DNA of 64,000 nucleotides, from positions 1 through 64,000 of the forward strand of contig JAACJO010000014.1 in assembly GCA_013368445.1 (NCBI GenBank), written 5' to 3'. Of the stretch, positions 12,682 to 24,099 are shown one piece after another. Position 1 is the stretch's first letter. Each line of letters opens with the position of its first letter. The notes below the pieces were generated by a model, which worked only from the letters and a program-made list of their open reading frames with translations, searched no databases and was not told where the DNA came from. The position numbers and the translations under genes were made by a program. This stretch comes from Leucocoprinus leucothites. Its lineage: Eukaryota > Basidiomycota > Agaricomycetes > Agaricales > Agaricaceae.

Positions 12682-12928
12682 TGTTCACGCTATAGTCAAG
12701 GACAATTCAGTCCTCAGTGTAGGGGAAACAACTTTATAATGTACCTATAGTCAAGGACAATTCACTACATGATAGTTAGTATGGGTACTCGACATAAGGG
12801 GAAAATACTCATGTCCTCAGTGTAGGGGAAACAACTGAGTACGTGAGTATATGTGGATGTACTTATATATGCGATAAACAAATGTATAAACATCACATGA
12901 CTGCGATGATCGAAGCTTTCATTCAACA
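12682..12928 (-). repeat. Copia 5' LTR
   Basis: 247 bp, same ends as the left LTR. It is followed on the right by the target duplication GGCCA. It retains CG at three sites that are TG or CA in the left copy. Confidence 0.93.
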
Positions 12929-12933
12929 GGCCA

Positions 12934-14640
12934 TCACTTCGAATTCGGGAGGAGTTTCGCTGAACCTAGGATCTGCAGCATTCTCTGTACGTCATGATTG
13001 TTGTACCAAATGATATCCCGGTTGTGATGGCTGCCTTGATTGTGTCAAGCGACCACTTAAGTGACACCCAGATATCTGAATTGGTTCTGGCTAGGAATCT
13101 TGATAGCATCAGGATGCAGCAAAAGGAGATTGTTAACACGAATCTTTCTTAGAGGTTGGTAATAGTAGTAACTATCTGGTTTTCCTGGCTTTACGCTGGT
13201 GTTGTATCCAAACATCCGATGAATGAGGTATTTGATACCAGAAAAGAGACTGAGCAAATCTTTAGATTTTTCGTTATTAGTGTGGGCTCCCCTGTTGCGC
13301 CGCGGGGTCGTGTACGCTAGTGCATCTTTTGTGATATGCAAATTCAACACCAATGCAGTGTTAGCAAAGCCATATAATTACGGCCCCCAGCAACGGAACA
13401 ACTCGACAAAAAAACGGAACTCTGACATAACACGACTATACTGTAAGTACTTTTAATCTACGAACAAAGGGGGTAACCGTGACACAAAAAATCGGTTCGG
13501 ACCCTCCGAACAATGCCCCAAACCTGCGTGACTGGCTACGAACACAATCCAAGTGATAGACCTGAAGATGTTCAGATGTGAGCCTTATGGTAGGGTTATG
13601 ACCACCCCAGGAATTGTGATTAACACACCTGTTTCTGATCGCCATTCTGAACTGGTTGCAAGAGATTCTGTATTTTAGGTGCCTTTACGGATCGTGACAT
13701 TTAAGCCCAAGTCTTCCGAACAACCCTCCAAGTGGCCGTGACAATTGAGAATTTACGAACAAAAAAAGGGACCGTGACGTGACGTGTTCGAAGATTAAAA
13801 GTGCTTACAGTATCTGATGCGGCCGTCGGTATTCTGGCTTGGGGGTCAGGCCAAGTCAACCTTGGCATGGAACTAATTCTTTCGTGACAGTCAAAGCATG
13901 ATATTTTTGAAAGGTCAATCCCGATTGGGCGTGTACTATGTACCACAAGCATCCGTATACACATTGCCCACAGCATCCCAGAACACTGCTTGGTTCATGA
14001 ATATCCTCAACCTAACCAAACTCGCGTTCGGACCTGATCCAAGTCATTAGTTTCAGTTCCTAATTGAGTATAAGTCATGATCACCGTAGTCTTCACCAGA
14101 CTCAAGACCAACGCCGAGTACGTGTATTTGGTAGCGGGCAAGGAGAACTTGGAGAAACAGAATTCCGGTGATAGCCCCTTCGATAAATGGCACTGGTCAT
14201 TTTAGTCAGCTCACAATCCTCGAACGATTGGCCTGATACGTTCTAGAATGCATACATACCTAATCGGTCATATCAGGAACATCGCGGTCTCCAAACTTCA
14301 GATCGAGAATGAGAAAATCGTATGCGAAGTGGTTGAACACACAAGTTGTGTGGTTTTGTACCATCGCCACCGAGGGAGTTGTCAGACGGCGTGACTGACG
14401 GTGAGGGCTATCGGGCATACACGACCTGAGATCAAGAGACGGCTGCTTCGAGGAGGTTTGAGGAGGACGAAGAGAAAAGTGGGACCGGGCAATTGAGCGC
14501 CATGATGTCACTGGGTGGGTTGGCGCGAGTGCTCGTCGTTAAGCTAAGAAGCGCCCAATGAGACTGAATGTATTTTGCCAATCGAACATGGACCGAGAGG
14601 CATGGGGGTATTGAGTTAGAAATGAGATCGAGCATATTTG
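12934..14640. other. Interval without a secure gene; possible hypothetical relic
   Basis: CG content is visibly higher from here on. Minus-strand ORFs at 13057-13353, 13701-13976 and 14260-14511 do not join into a recognisable protein. The stretch about 14040-14510 on the minus strand could be two exons of one fungal protein of unknown family (VFNHFAYDFLILDLKFGDRD, then a frame containing EFCFSKFSLPATKYTY), but the start, splice sites and stop are not clear. No RNA gene or mobile-element termini were seen. Confidence 0.3.
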
Positions 14641-14649
14641 CTACGCCGG

Positions 14650-15550
14650 GGCCATACATCACTGCGGAAATCCTTCAGTGTCAATAGAGTTTGTCATTGA
14701 ATTTCGTAAAAGAGCGAGAAAAATGCTCACGTTAATCAATTCACCGGGCACATTCCTCGATGGCTATGTATTGCAGGACCGCCTAGTCACCACGGTCAAG
14801 TGCCCAGGTAATCAAATCCTCTTCTACTGCGCTGCTTCATTACGAGCCGATGAAGGTCCGAGTTTTGTCTTGAGCACTAGGCTATGCTATGGATATTCAG
14901 CCATACGTTCGAAGCGAAGGACTATGAGCATACAGGGCGGTCGAGAAAATTTCCCAACGTAGTCCAACATGTTTTCGAATGTCCATCCAGATCCACTACA
15001 AAGCGTAGTAGTGAGCCACAGTTTTGACGTTCTCAGTGAATCCATCTTGCGCCTGTGCGGGGTGAGCTAGATTGTTATTAAGGGAGGAGAGGATGACTGT
15101 CGAGAAGCGTTGTGAGGGTGCATATGAAGGCTATAAATAATTTTAGTGGATGGAGTGGAGTTTGAAAATAGCTGGCGTACTTAAGGAGCATTCTGCACCT
15201 GAATCACCTAGGCAATCGAAAAACCTGTCGAAGACGCTCTTCGCACTTCTGCACAATATCAACACTAAAACACCGGTGGAGCGCGTTCCAGGCTTTCCTG
15301 CAGCTCTCATGTTCTCTGGTGATGAAGCCGACGCGACGTCCTAGTCGGGGAAAGAGGTATGGCAGGTACGAGAGTACGAGAGGTCGTCCTGCATCCGTTG
15401 AAAGGAAAGGCTAGCTACAGTTTCAGCTCCAACTTCTCTGATAAATGACACACTTCTATATACCTGTTTTCTCTTGCTCAAGCTAAGTGTAGCTTTATCC
15501 TCAACGAGCCAGGTGTCTGGAAGTGGAAGCAGGAGGTCTGTCCGTCACGC
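14650..15550 (-). pseudogene. PEX3 relic 2 (most of the gene, internally deleted)
   Basis: Collinear with the intact PEX3 at 39.14-41.35 kb in the same orientation. About 14700-14790 matches the end of exon 6 and the following intron (gag-gagaaaaa-gctcac, aatcaattcac-ggcaca). About 15215-15420 matches exon 2 (cacaatatcaacacta, gcgcgttccaggctttcctg, ggtgatga, tcctgcatccgttgaaag). About 15465-15520 matches exon 1 (tcttgctcaagc, gctttatcctcaacgagcc). The central part is missing and no frame is open. It begins the array unit that contains membrane-gene copy 2. Confidence 0.65.
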
Positions 15551-16700
15551 TTGCTCGCGTGGTTATGCCTGTCACATTTTGAGCCAGCTATGTCACCGCT
15601 CAATTTCGTACTACCCGCTACTGCACACCAACGCCAGCTCAATATCCCTAACGGCCAGCAGATTTGAGCCGAGAGCTATACGCTCTAAGGCCCATACCCT
15701 TCTTTACCATATTCACCTGTCTTTTGAGCACACCCATCTCTTCAATCACCCACCAATCAGATCGATGACAACCGAACCTTCTCTCCGCATATTCTCGGAA
15801 TCAACAGGGATATGAACCTATACTCATCCCACGATACAATCTTGTTATCTCTGTTTCTCTACTTCTATACACGTAAGAGATATGTAGGAACACGCTTGCA
15901 TCCCCCCCACGAATCCCGATCCCCAGTCATCGAACGAGGCTCACTTTCGGTCAATACATTGGCTCAGCTCTGGTTACCTACTTTCTTTTGCAGGAGATCA
16001 TCCCGGGCTGATCTCCGCTCATTCTACTATCTCTCTGCCGATCATTGGCCGGGTTTGTCAGGCATGTCGGAGTATATCTATATATGACCTCTAATAATCT
16101 ACCTTGGGTTCTCTATGCTCGTTACATTTGAACATTGAACTTGGTGGCTCGTTGGATAAATACATCAATGGAGTACGAATATCCACCACAGCAAACGTCT
16201 GAGTGTCTTTGAAATTCTCATGATGGAACAGGTCTGACGAATGTACCATGACAATCGATATGATCTTACAATTCGTCAGCACGCTCATTCTGACCGAGTA
16301 TGATGGGGTATGTTGGAGTACGAAGCTCCTCCTGTCGCCGAAGCCGCACAAGCAGACGTAGAGCACGTATGAGATGTACTCGAGCAATGCCACGTTTGGT
16401 TACTCGAGATTCGACCACTGCGACGGGCCTGGTGGGTCTCAGGCTAGATTCTCTGATCCATCCTACTAATGGCTCAGTTGATCCCAACAAATCGAGTGGA
16501 AACGGAGTCTGGGCATCTTGGGCAGTGCACACCGTATAACGACGACCAGGAGGAAAGGGGGAGTACAAGTACGTTGATTCCACTGACTAACGTGGATTAC
16601 ATGCACTTACGAAAACATATCTAGCCCTTTTCCTCCAGCTTTATAGTTCCGTTTCCACCGGTATCTACTCAGACGAATGCCAAAAAGCCAATAAATGTCT
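15550..16700. repeat. Block B copy 2
   Basis: Best-preserved copy of the array spacer. Parts match copy 1 (for example 15755-15830 with about 1238-1300, and 15950-16160 with about 1445-1645) and copy 3 (15955-16290 with 25250-25540, and 16530-16690 with 25640-25800). ORFs on both strands here are not conserved between copies, so coding function is unlikely. The 550 bp from 16700 to 17249 show nothing recognisable. Confidence 0.6.
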
Positions 16701-17249
16701 ATTTCCTCGAACACGATCAAGAGTTACCAAAGCGCTCGAAATCAGTGTCTACCAAACCTGGAAGGACCCAGAACGGAGACTGCGGTATTCTACAACCGTC
16801 TCAGCTCGGATACTCGTGACCTTATTGCGTCGAATACAGCTCCATCGTTAGAATAGCAGGCATGTAAGCATGGACGTGAGAGGAACGGGATGACGATACC
16901 AAGGAGGAACGGTGAATAGAGAATTGGTGACCCGCTTCATGGCTTTCAACCTTATCCTTTTCCCAGACACTCTATCTATGTCTGTGGTCGTTGCAGCTGT
17001 ATGGTCGCGTACTGACTTGCTATCGAATCGATTTTGTTACTCTGCGCATATAATCGTACATCTGGTGAGCGCTAACTAACTAGCCCTGGAAGAAGCTGAG
17101 TAACGGAAAGGCATATCGTGCTCTACGGCACTACACCGTGTTTGTTATCATCAAGCCTGTTGTATATCTGGATCTTTTGTACTACGAGAAATATCATACG
17201 AGTATGAAATCATTCACCATATCCGTTCCAACCCCGATCCACAGAGGAA

Positions 17250-19420
17250 TCATGCACCAGCGAGGGGGCCATGCAGCCTGGATGGGAGCGACGAATAAGT
17301 ATATCCTCGCAACTCATCCGCCGCAGGAACATCTGGGCTTGGCTTATTGCTGTCAACATCCATCAAGTGCTCCCGCAATAATGCGATTATCCGAGCTTGT
17401 TCTTCCATCGAAATATCATGGTTCCCTTCAACAAGAGAAACCCGACGTCCAGAGAATGTATGGATTAGGCCGTAGATGGAGAGTGGCTTGATGCCTGATA
17501 TGGGATTGTTTTCAGTTCTAAATAACATGGTTTGAAAAATATCGCGCACCGAAGAGGACCAATAACAAAGTGCTCCCAAACATGGCGGAAAAGAGTCCGT
17601 TAATGAATGTCCATACACCACCGAGGAGTGCAAAGCCACTCCAAATTGTGTTCTCGTTGGTATCCTGCTCAACAAGTGCTGTGGAACCACCTGACAATTT
17701 TGTACGTATTGTTGCTGTCGTATTTTCCTTCCCAGCAAGACCGCATGAGTCCAGCTGGCTATAGAAATAGGATTGAAAGCCATATGGATCCAGCGCTAAT
17801 GATCGGAAATTGGTGACATGAAAATTCTTGTACTTCCCATGCCTCAGTGTTGCTGATTTAATCAAGAACGTAAAGGATAATCTTACCTTCGGGAATCCAA
17901 ACGCTGCGGCAACATTATCGGACAGGCGTTTGTGAGCCGTGAGCACCGGAGATCCACGGAGATGAATCCCAGGAGAGAGAATGACAGGCTCAGCAACTGA
18001 AGCCAATTCATCGAAATCATCCGCTTTCCCAAGGTACAGAAGAACTTCAACTGGTAACGTGGATTGGCTCTGAAATCTTGCCGCTAGTTCTGTGAAGTTG
18101 AGGGTAATCAAGACCTGATATGTCTGGAAGATGCTGGTAATCCAGAAAGATTCTGTAGGCCCAAAAGACAAAGGACAAGAGATCCGTGAACCACTAGAGC
18201 CTTCCATGACAGTACAGACTACTTTAATTTAGTAAAAACTTTCAATATCATGAGAGGACGAAGTACCTACAGAGATTTGAACCACAAGAGAATGGTGGCA
18301 TCGAGAGGTGTATGAGATTAGGAATCCGATTGTCGAGCCCAGTGTACTCGGAACTTGAATGTTCAATATCCACTGACTGGAGCCAAAGAAGGTTGGTGAG
18401 TTCAGATAGCAGGAGTTGCCTTTGTGCATACCAAATACAAGTATTCACCATCAGACCCCGAATCTTCTGAAGCTATATCAACTGGCACTCTAGAGATTCG
18501 GATCAAACTGCTACTAAGGTTGGCGGAGTCATATCTGGGCCGTACAAGTGCCACATAACACAGCAGAGAGAGCAGCGCGAATAAACAAATAATGGCGCTT
18601 CCACCTCGTGCACTACGTGAGAGAGTTGTATCTGACCTAGTTCAAACAAACAGGAACTAATGAGTATCTCAACTAGGCTGACAGTTTGAAAGGGAAGTGG
18701 GTTCACTTGAACCGTCGTCTCCATGGTGTTGCACCCATAAATATTGTCCACCGGCTCGAGTATAGCGTACTAGTAGGGCAGCTGGACAGAAAGTTGTAGG
18801 GTTTGATAAGGCTTTTCCAACTAGCCAGCCAGACCTCAAGCACCAAACAAAAGGTTCCAATTGCACACGAAAGGGCAAGAATAGACAGGAAGAACGTCTG
18901 AATCATTAGAGTGGACGATGTCCTCAGTAGACCAAAGAAACTAAGAACAAATGATGAATGCCTAGGAACAAATGGAAGGACAAGCAAAAGAATGACTGAA
19001 CCAGGAACATGAGTATTTCATGGTATAAAACTTTCGAAACTGACATGCCTGTGATTAGCTCAATTAGACCATACGAAATCTCAAAGGCGGTTATCCAGAA
19101 CCATTTAGGTCGCACACTATGAGAATTGGGTCAGGTCAGTTCTCGACTGTGTTACATTCCTTTATGAGATCTCACCGCCCAATGGTATGTAACAAAATGG
19201 AAATTGATGGGATATAGTACAAAGTAGCAAATTGAATTACAGATAATTTTGGTTGTTGTTCCTCTGGCATTTCATTGAACTCTTTGGCCTGGAGTGTGAT
19301 GTTTTCATCTATAAGGAAAAACGAAAATATGACCAGGTGTGCTATCGCAAATACAAGAGAAGTTCGAAGCGAGATTTTAATCAGAAGAAACAAGAGGGGA
19401 GACAGGTTTGAAAGACCCAT
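17250..19420 (-). CDS. Predicted seven-segment membrane protein, array copy 2 (apparently intact)
   Basis: Multi-exon gene of a basidiomycete family without assigned function. Start chosen at MGLSNLSPLLFLLIKISLRT (19420), which aligns with the starts of copies 1 and 5. Hydrophobic segments follow in order: residues about 5-35; about 60-80; FWITAFEISYGLIELIT; VILLLVLPFVPRHSSFVLSF; TFFLSILALSCAIGTFCLVL; a loop ending TPWRRRF; then GGSAIICLFALLSLLCYVAL. A polar domain of about 200 residues follows (17600-18450), then GGVWTFINGLFSAMFGSTLL as the last segment, and a polar tail beginning KPLSIYGLIHTFSGRR and ending at 17250. Introns are about 45-60 bp; one appears to use a GC donor (about 19049). 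Every exon joined in phase by eye, giving roughly 540 residues. Role unknown: transporter, receptor or cell-surface protein all remain possible. Confidence 0.72.
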
Positions 19421-19919
19421 AGCTAGGGGAGGGAGGAAGATGCACATCTTCAGATGGTTGTGCGGGGTATATATATGTATAAGTAGCCTAGAGAACGAAT
19501 AAAGGACATGGACAAAGAATGTGCACACATACAGTACCATAAGCCTGAAAAGAGCATTTTACACAGGTTGTACTGAGATACATCAGCATTCACCAAGCCC
19601 TGGAGTGACAGGTGATCATGATAGGGGTCACTTTATCATCGTAGGTATTATTGGCATTGACTCGGAGCACAGAACTGTCAATCATCCATATCATGTCAAA
19701 AGAGCTAAACAAGAAAATGCTCCTTGAAAGCAATCGTCCAAGATCACGCCAGTATATGGACCCATAACCTGTGCTTGCATCCCAGTAATACAATTGAAAG
19801 TTACGCAGGAAAAGTCAGTTTGACATGGACATTCCCCTTCTCAAATTTGAGCGGTTGCAGGCAGTTTTGTTAAGGGACAACAGTGAACTATAACGAAGAG
19901 TCGAATGTACTCAGCCTTC

Positions 19920-20340
19920 TTACAAAGCATAAAGAGCTCGAGTATGTTGAATGACCCGTCATCAACTGTCTCTCGAGTCTGTAGATCACATGATTCGAGC
20001 ACTAAAATGTGGATTTATGCTATAACCAACGTTCACTCTGTCAAGCCAAAAAGCACTTCTTTGGTTCCACAAATAACCATCGTTAGGAAGATTCTTTCTG
20101 TCAGGAACGAAGTTGTCTGGAAGACATGAGGAGAGGCGTGGTGTACAGCTCATCTGCCGCAGCCCCTTGTTTCCATTGAACTTGACAGGGTCCACACATG
20201 TGGCCGAAGAATTGCTTAAATAGCGATGAAGGCTGTGCATTGCATGCGAATGCCGCCGCAAATGTCAATACGAGGAACCCTTATAGAGGAACCAGTATTC
20301 GGAAATGTAGAGCAAAATTCGATACACAGAAGATGATCAT
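19920..20340 (-). repeat. Array companion segment, copy 1
   Basis: Related to 23660-24060 and 28510-28900. In all three places it lies between the 5' end of a membrane-gene copy and the 3' end of a PEX3 relic. Minus-strand translations are alike (TCVDPVKFNGNKGLRQMSC here; QIMDSVKLKAWNQGMAVVGE at about 23.9 kb), so it may be remains of a small gene or exon. No start or stop can be assigned. Confidence 0.4.
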
Positions 20341-20349
20341 CAGTGACGA

Positions 20350-20765
20350 AATCATTGTCCTAGCTAGGCATAGTGCGATTTGTCTTTAAACTTCGCAGAC
20401 GTTATCACTGAAGGTACGAGACACCCCTTGCAACAAATATATTCTACGATGACAATCAAGGACCATAGCCTCGCACTCGAACGCGGGTTGCCGAAGGAGG
20501 CAGATGGTGAGGTGAGCGTAGCAAATGGGTCAACAGGGTTGTCAAGTATGGAAACGATGTAGTTGGAACGATAGAGAAAAGAAGTCGCTGAGGCTTCTTA
20601 TAATATCTTTTTCACAACACTACCACAATTGAAGACACAGAGAGAGGAGGCTATGGAAGTGCCAGGGGATGGGAAATAGCCTTATGCAAGAGCGTATCGA
20701 TGTGTTTCGGGCGTTGATGGGAGGACTGTTAAGGGAAAGCTATGGGTTGGTGGCCTTAGAGATGT
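20350..20765 (-). pseudogene. PEX3 relic 3 (3' part only)
   Basis: Minus-strand translation in broken frames follows the intact PEX3 C-terminal region. It has LPSTPE (intact LLPPTPEMVQH), then VKKIL*EASATSF and SNYIVSIL (intact VDKITQEASSTSL and SNYFVSAL), and finally TSAKFKDK (intact AFAKFEDK). Stops and frameshifts are present. Unlike relics 4 and 5 it keeps the EASST region, so it does not share their internal deletion. No PEX3 5' half and no block B follow it; membrane copy 3 starts within 300 bp. Confidence 0.75.
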
Positions 20766-21043
20766 GAGTGATAATGATAAACAAAGATATATTACTGATA
20801 TAACATTCTTGCCTTCGATTATGTCAAGAGTTGTCAAGAGATGACAGTTCCTATCTCTCATATACTTATTTAGTATGTAATAATTGACAGATCACGAAAT
20901 TCATATTTTTGTTTAGATAAGATTTGTACTATCGACTACTATACAGTTCTACTACCGCCTATTCATCCTACAAGGCCGCCTCCTGTGCAAAACCACGCGA
21001 ACAAGAATGAGAGGATCACTTGGGATTCGGACCATCCACATGA

Positions 21044-23181
21044 CTAAGAGTTACCGGGCCTGCTGCGTCGATCTAAGAGCGGGACAGCTTCTTCCCGCCT
21101 TCCACCAGTAGACATAGCGTTATTTTTATTATCTTCTTCACCAACGTCGAGTAGGTGTTCCTTCAGTATTACTACGACCTTTGCCTGTTGCTGAGCCCGC
21201 TTCTTATCCTGTTCCTTGGCTGATCTATTTGCCAGTCGCCGGGCTCGTTTGTTCATTTTGCTATCCTTTGTCGATCGAGAGGTCTCGCTTTTCACGGATC
21301 GGAACCCCGCATTCCTCGTCTAGAAGGGAATGTTTCTGGCCAGGAAGTAGATGAATAAGACCATAAACAGAGAGCGGCTTGATCCCTACGACGCTCAAAA
21401 TGTCAGAAGGCCTGGTATAAGCAAGACTAGCTGGTCGTACCAAATAGGACCAACAACAGCGTACTACCAAACGTAATCGCGAACATTCCGTTTACAGTCG
21501 TCCAAACACCTCCGAGAAGTGCAAAACCCTCCAATACTGAGTCTTCTGGGGTTGCCTGCTCAATGAGAATACTCGGCCTAGTCGGTAGCAGACGGACCCG
21601 CAGAGAGGCCGATTGATTGTTAGGTGGAGGGACAATCGAGGGATCGGACATGAGCGAGCGTATGTTCGCAACGATGATCCGTCGACGCTGATGGCTGGGT
21701 CACAATCAATTTCTCGTAATCTACCCATTGGCAAACTCACCTGCGGTAGAGCGAGTGCAGTAGCCCAGAAGTTGGACATCAGCTCTCGGCGGGAAATCCC
21801 TAGAGTTCCAAAGAGGCGTATTCCGGGTAAAAGGGCAGTAGGCTCCGTGGCTTCTAGTATGTCGTCGACATTTGTGTCATTCACACCAAGATAGAAAGAA
21901 GCGACAAATGACGGAGAAAACCCAGGGATATGGGAGAAGTCGATAGTGTAAACTATGTCGTCTGCTGGAGCCACTCGAGAAACATTGTCGTCCCATCGGA
22001 GCGCACGATATCACCGTCGCATTCAAAACTACGTTTGATTCCTCAACCTGACAGGCTACCATTTCCGAGTTGAGACCGACACACATCAATAATCGAAGGC
22101 TTAGCAACGTACCACAACTAGCTGACTGGTTCACCGAGCTGATGTGGAGAATCTCGTTTAGTGGAAGGGACACGTTGGAATGTAACCCGGAAAAGACCTT
22201 CCAACTCAGGTAAGCACACAATACAAAACGAGTGGCACCCTAAGCTGCGTGGTGACTCACAAGGATAGCATGGGTTGGAATGACTGACATCCAGTTCGAT
22301 GACGAATACCAGTAACTCCGAAATGGGATACGACGGGGTATTGACAGCAGGTTGGCCGGTCGAGCAAGGAGCGCGTAGAAAGCCACCATCCCGACGAGTA
22401 ACAAGCAAAAGATAGCGATTCCACCCCGTATTCCTACCAGGACTCGATTTTCCGTCCTGTCAGCAGAATGGCATGAGCACCGGTAGCCCACCGTGAATAT
22501 GATACGCCATACCTGGATCGCGGTTTCCATGGTGTAGTGCCAAGAATAAGGTCTCTATGTATGTGGTCCCTGTTTTCCGCCTCAAAGAAGTCGTATTCCT
22601 TGAGCAACTTATATTTCCAAGGTTCAGGCTGGCTCCAAATGTCCCAAAGCAAGCCGATGAAGGACAGCATGCAATATATCGCAAGAAGAAATGATGAAAT
22701 GGTTTGGATGATATCAGGCGCATAGGTGGACCACATGTGACGAAAGAACTTGAGCAAGAAAGGAAACACTAGAGACATCACAACTGAGAGAACGTCTGTG
22801 AGAGGTCGTTTGAATACGATATCTGAGGATAAGCTTACGGCCGGAGATCTCAATCAGTGAGTATAGAACTTCAATGATCACGACCCAATACCGCCATGTC
22901 CATAACCTACGGATGGAGTCAGTCATTATCAGCAAAGTGCCGATCGCCAGAAACGTACCGTGCTATATTATGCACCAAAATCGACAGAGGTGGTAGAGCG
23001 TAGATCAAGATGAACTCGATATCGGATAATCGGTTCCCCGCATATCTCTTGAGAAATGGAAACGCTAATGGGAGGATTATCAAGTTCACTGCCGCATGAA
23101 GGATTACAAGACGAGATAGTATCTTCTTCGCCTGGAAGGGAGCCTCATGCCTGATTTGTCTTTCGTCGGGGAATCTGCCAT
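21044..23181 (-). pseudogene. Array membrane-protein gene, copy 3 (frameshifted)
   Basis: Same exon order as copy 2 but belonging with copy 4 in a second subfamily. The family start codon MADSPTKDK (23181) is followed by a one-base loss in a CCCC run that copy 4 keeps, and that frame ends at TAA after 25 codons. The downstream first exon (AKKILSRLVI...ILVHNIAR) is otherwise open. Exons 2-4 are good: RLWTWRYWVVIIEVLYSLIE, DVLSVVMSLVFPFLLKFF, the TTPWK loop, then GGIAIFCLLLVGMVAFYALL. The polar domain (21492-21974), the last segment GGVWTTVNGMFAITFGSTLL and KPLSVYGLIH follow. The C-terminal tail changes frame near 21275; the frame that resembles the tails of copies 2 and 5 (ILKEHLLDVGEED) ends at 21044. 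An undetected exon could rescue either end. Confidence 0.7.
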
Positions 23182-23659
23182 GGTCTCTCGTCAAAGCTTG
23201 CTGAGGAGGAAGGTGAGAGGAAATGTAAGCTCTGCGAAGCCCAGTCGGTCAGGTATATTATACTTTGGAAGGACGAGTTACGAACCGGATACGCATGGCA
23301 ATAGACCTTCACCTTCAATATATGTAACATGATCGTTGAGAGCCAAGAACCGGTCGAGTGGTAGTGCCGCATGGTTGATCGTCGTTTTCCAACGGGAAGC
23401 AGCGTGGTCTCGGTCGTCTGTAACGCCGGTCGACATACGGTGAAGAATTGATGAGAAATGTAAGAAACGTCCCGTTTCAGCGTAATACAAAATACCACTG
23501 ACCACCAACAATACGTGAGCAATAGGCGAACGTAGATGCCCTATGCCCTCCAGAACCATTGAAGGCGAAATAGGGCACTGGCCAAGTGAGTTCAAAGCAT
23601 CGATAAAATCACACGAAACAGACATACGTTCATTAGCGCCTCAATAAAAAGCCACCAGT

Positions 23660-24060
23660 GATCGATCAACTATCTCTGAAGTTTGTATTAAATTGTGTGA
23701 TTCGGGCACTGAAATGAGGGATTTAGGCTATAGGTCAAATTTGAGGGATTGTGCTTCCGGAACCTAATAAAGCACCAGAAGGAAGTTCCTTGATCCCATA
23801 TTCGAGCGCAAAGGACTTGTTTCTTCAGCGACAAACTATGTTAAGAAGGCAACGGGAGACAAATGATACAGGGCTCACCTACCACAGCCATGCCCTGGTT
23901 CCATGCTTTGAGCTTGACCGAGTCCATGATTTGGGTTGGTGGCTTGCTGATAATGCATGCGTGGACCTCAAATGGAAATGAAGACGCCGCGTATATGGGC
24001 CAGCCATCACTAAAGTATTGATAAGGATCTGCGCATTGTATAATGAATGTCATTTGTAGC
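23660..24060 (-). repeat. Array companion segment, copy 2
   Basis: Nearly the same as 28510-28900 (shared 'ggaacctaataaagc-ccagaagg' at about 23758 and 28600, and 'gtatatgggcca' at about 23992 and 28837). It is more distantly related to 19920-20340. It lies between membrane copy 3 and PEX3 relic 4. Confidence 0.6.
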
Positions 24061-24099
24061 GCCTTTTGGAGGAACCAGCGCTTGAAGAACTAAGCGAAT

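Larger units (their letters stand above)
6928..12928 (-). mobile_element. Ty1/Copia LTR retrotransposon, degenerate
   Basis: A complete 6001-bp element on the minus strand. It is bounded by two 247-bp LTRs (6928-7174 and 12682-12928) that begin TGTTCA and end CAACA, and by a perfect five-base target duplication GGCCA (6923-6927 and 12929-12933). Internal order on the minus strand is primer-binding site, Gag, protease, integrase, reverse transcriptase, RNase H, polypurine tract. Integrase before reverse transcriptase is diagnostic for Copia rather than Gypsy. Several stops and frameshifts interrupt the polyprotein, so it is not autonomous now. The two LTRs differ at roughly six positions, nearly all transitions, indicating a fairly old insertion. 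Confidence 0.93.

Noticed and set aside
15474..15815. 113-codon plus-strand ORF in block B
   Set aside because: Not conserved in the other copies of block B, and its 5' part overlaps PEX3 relic 2 in antisense.
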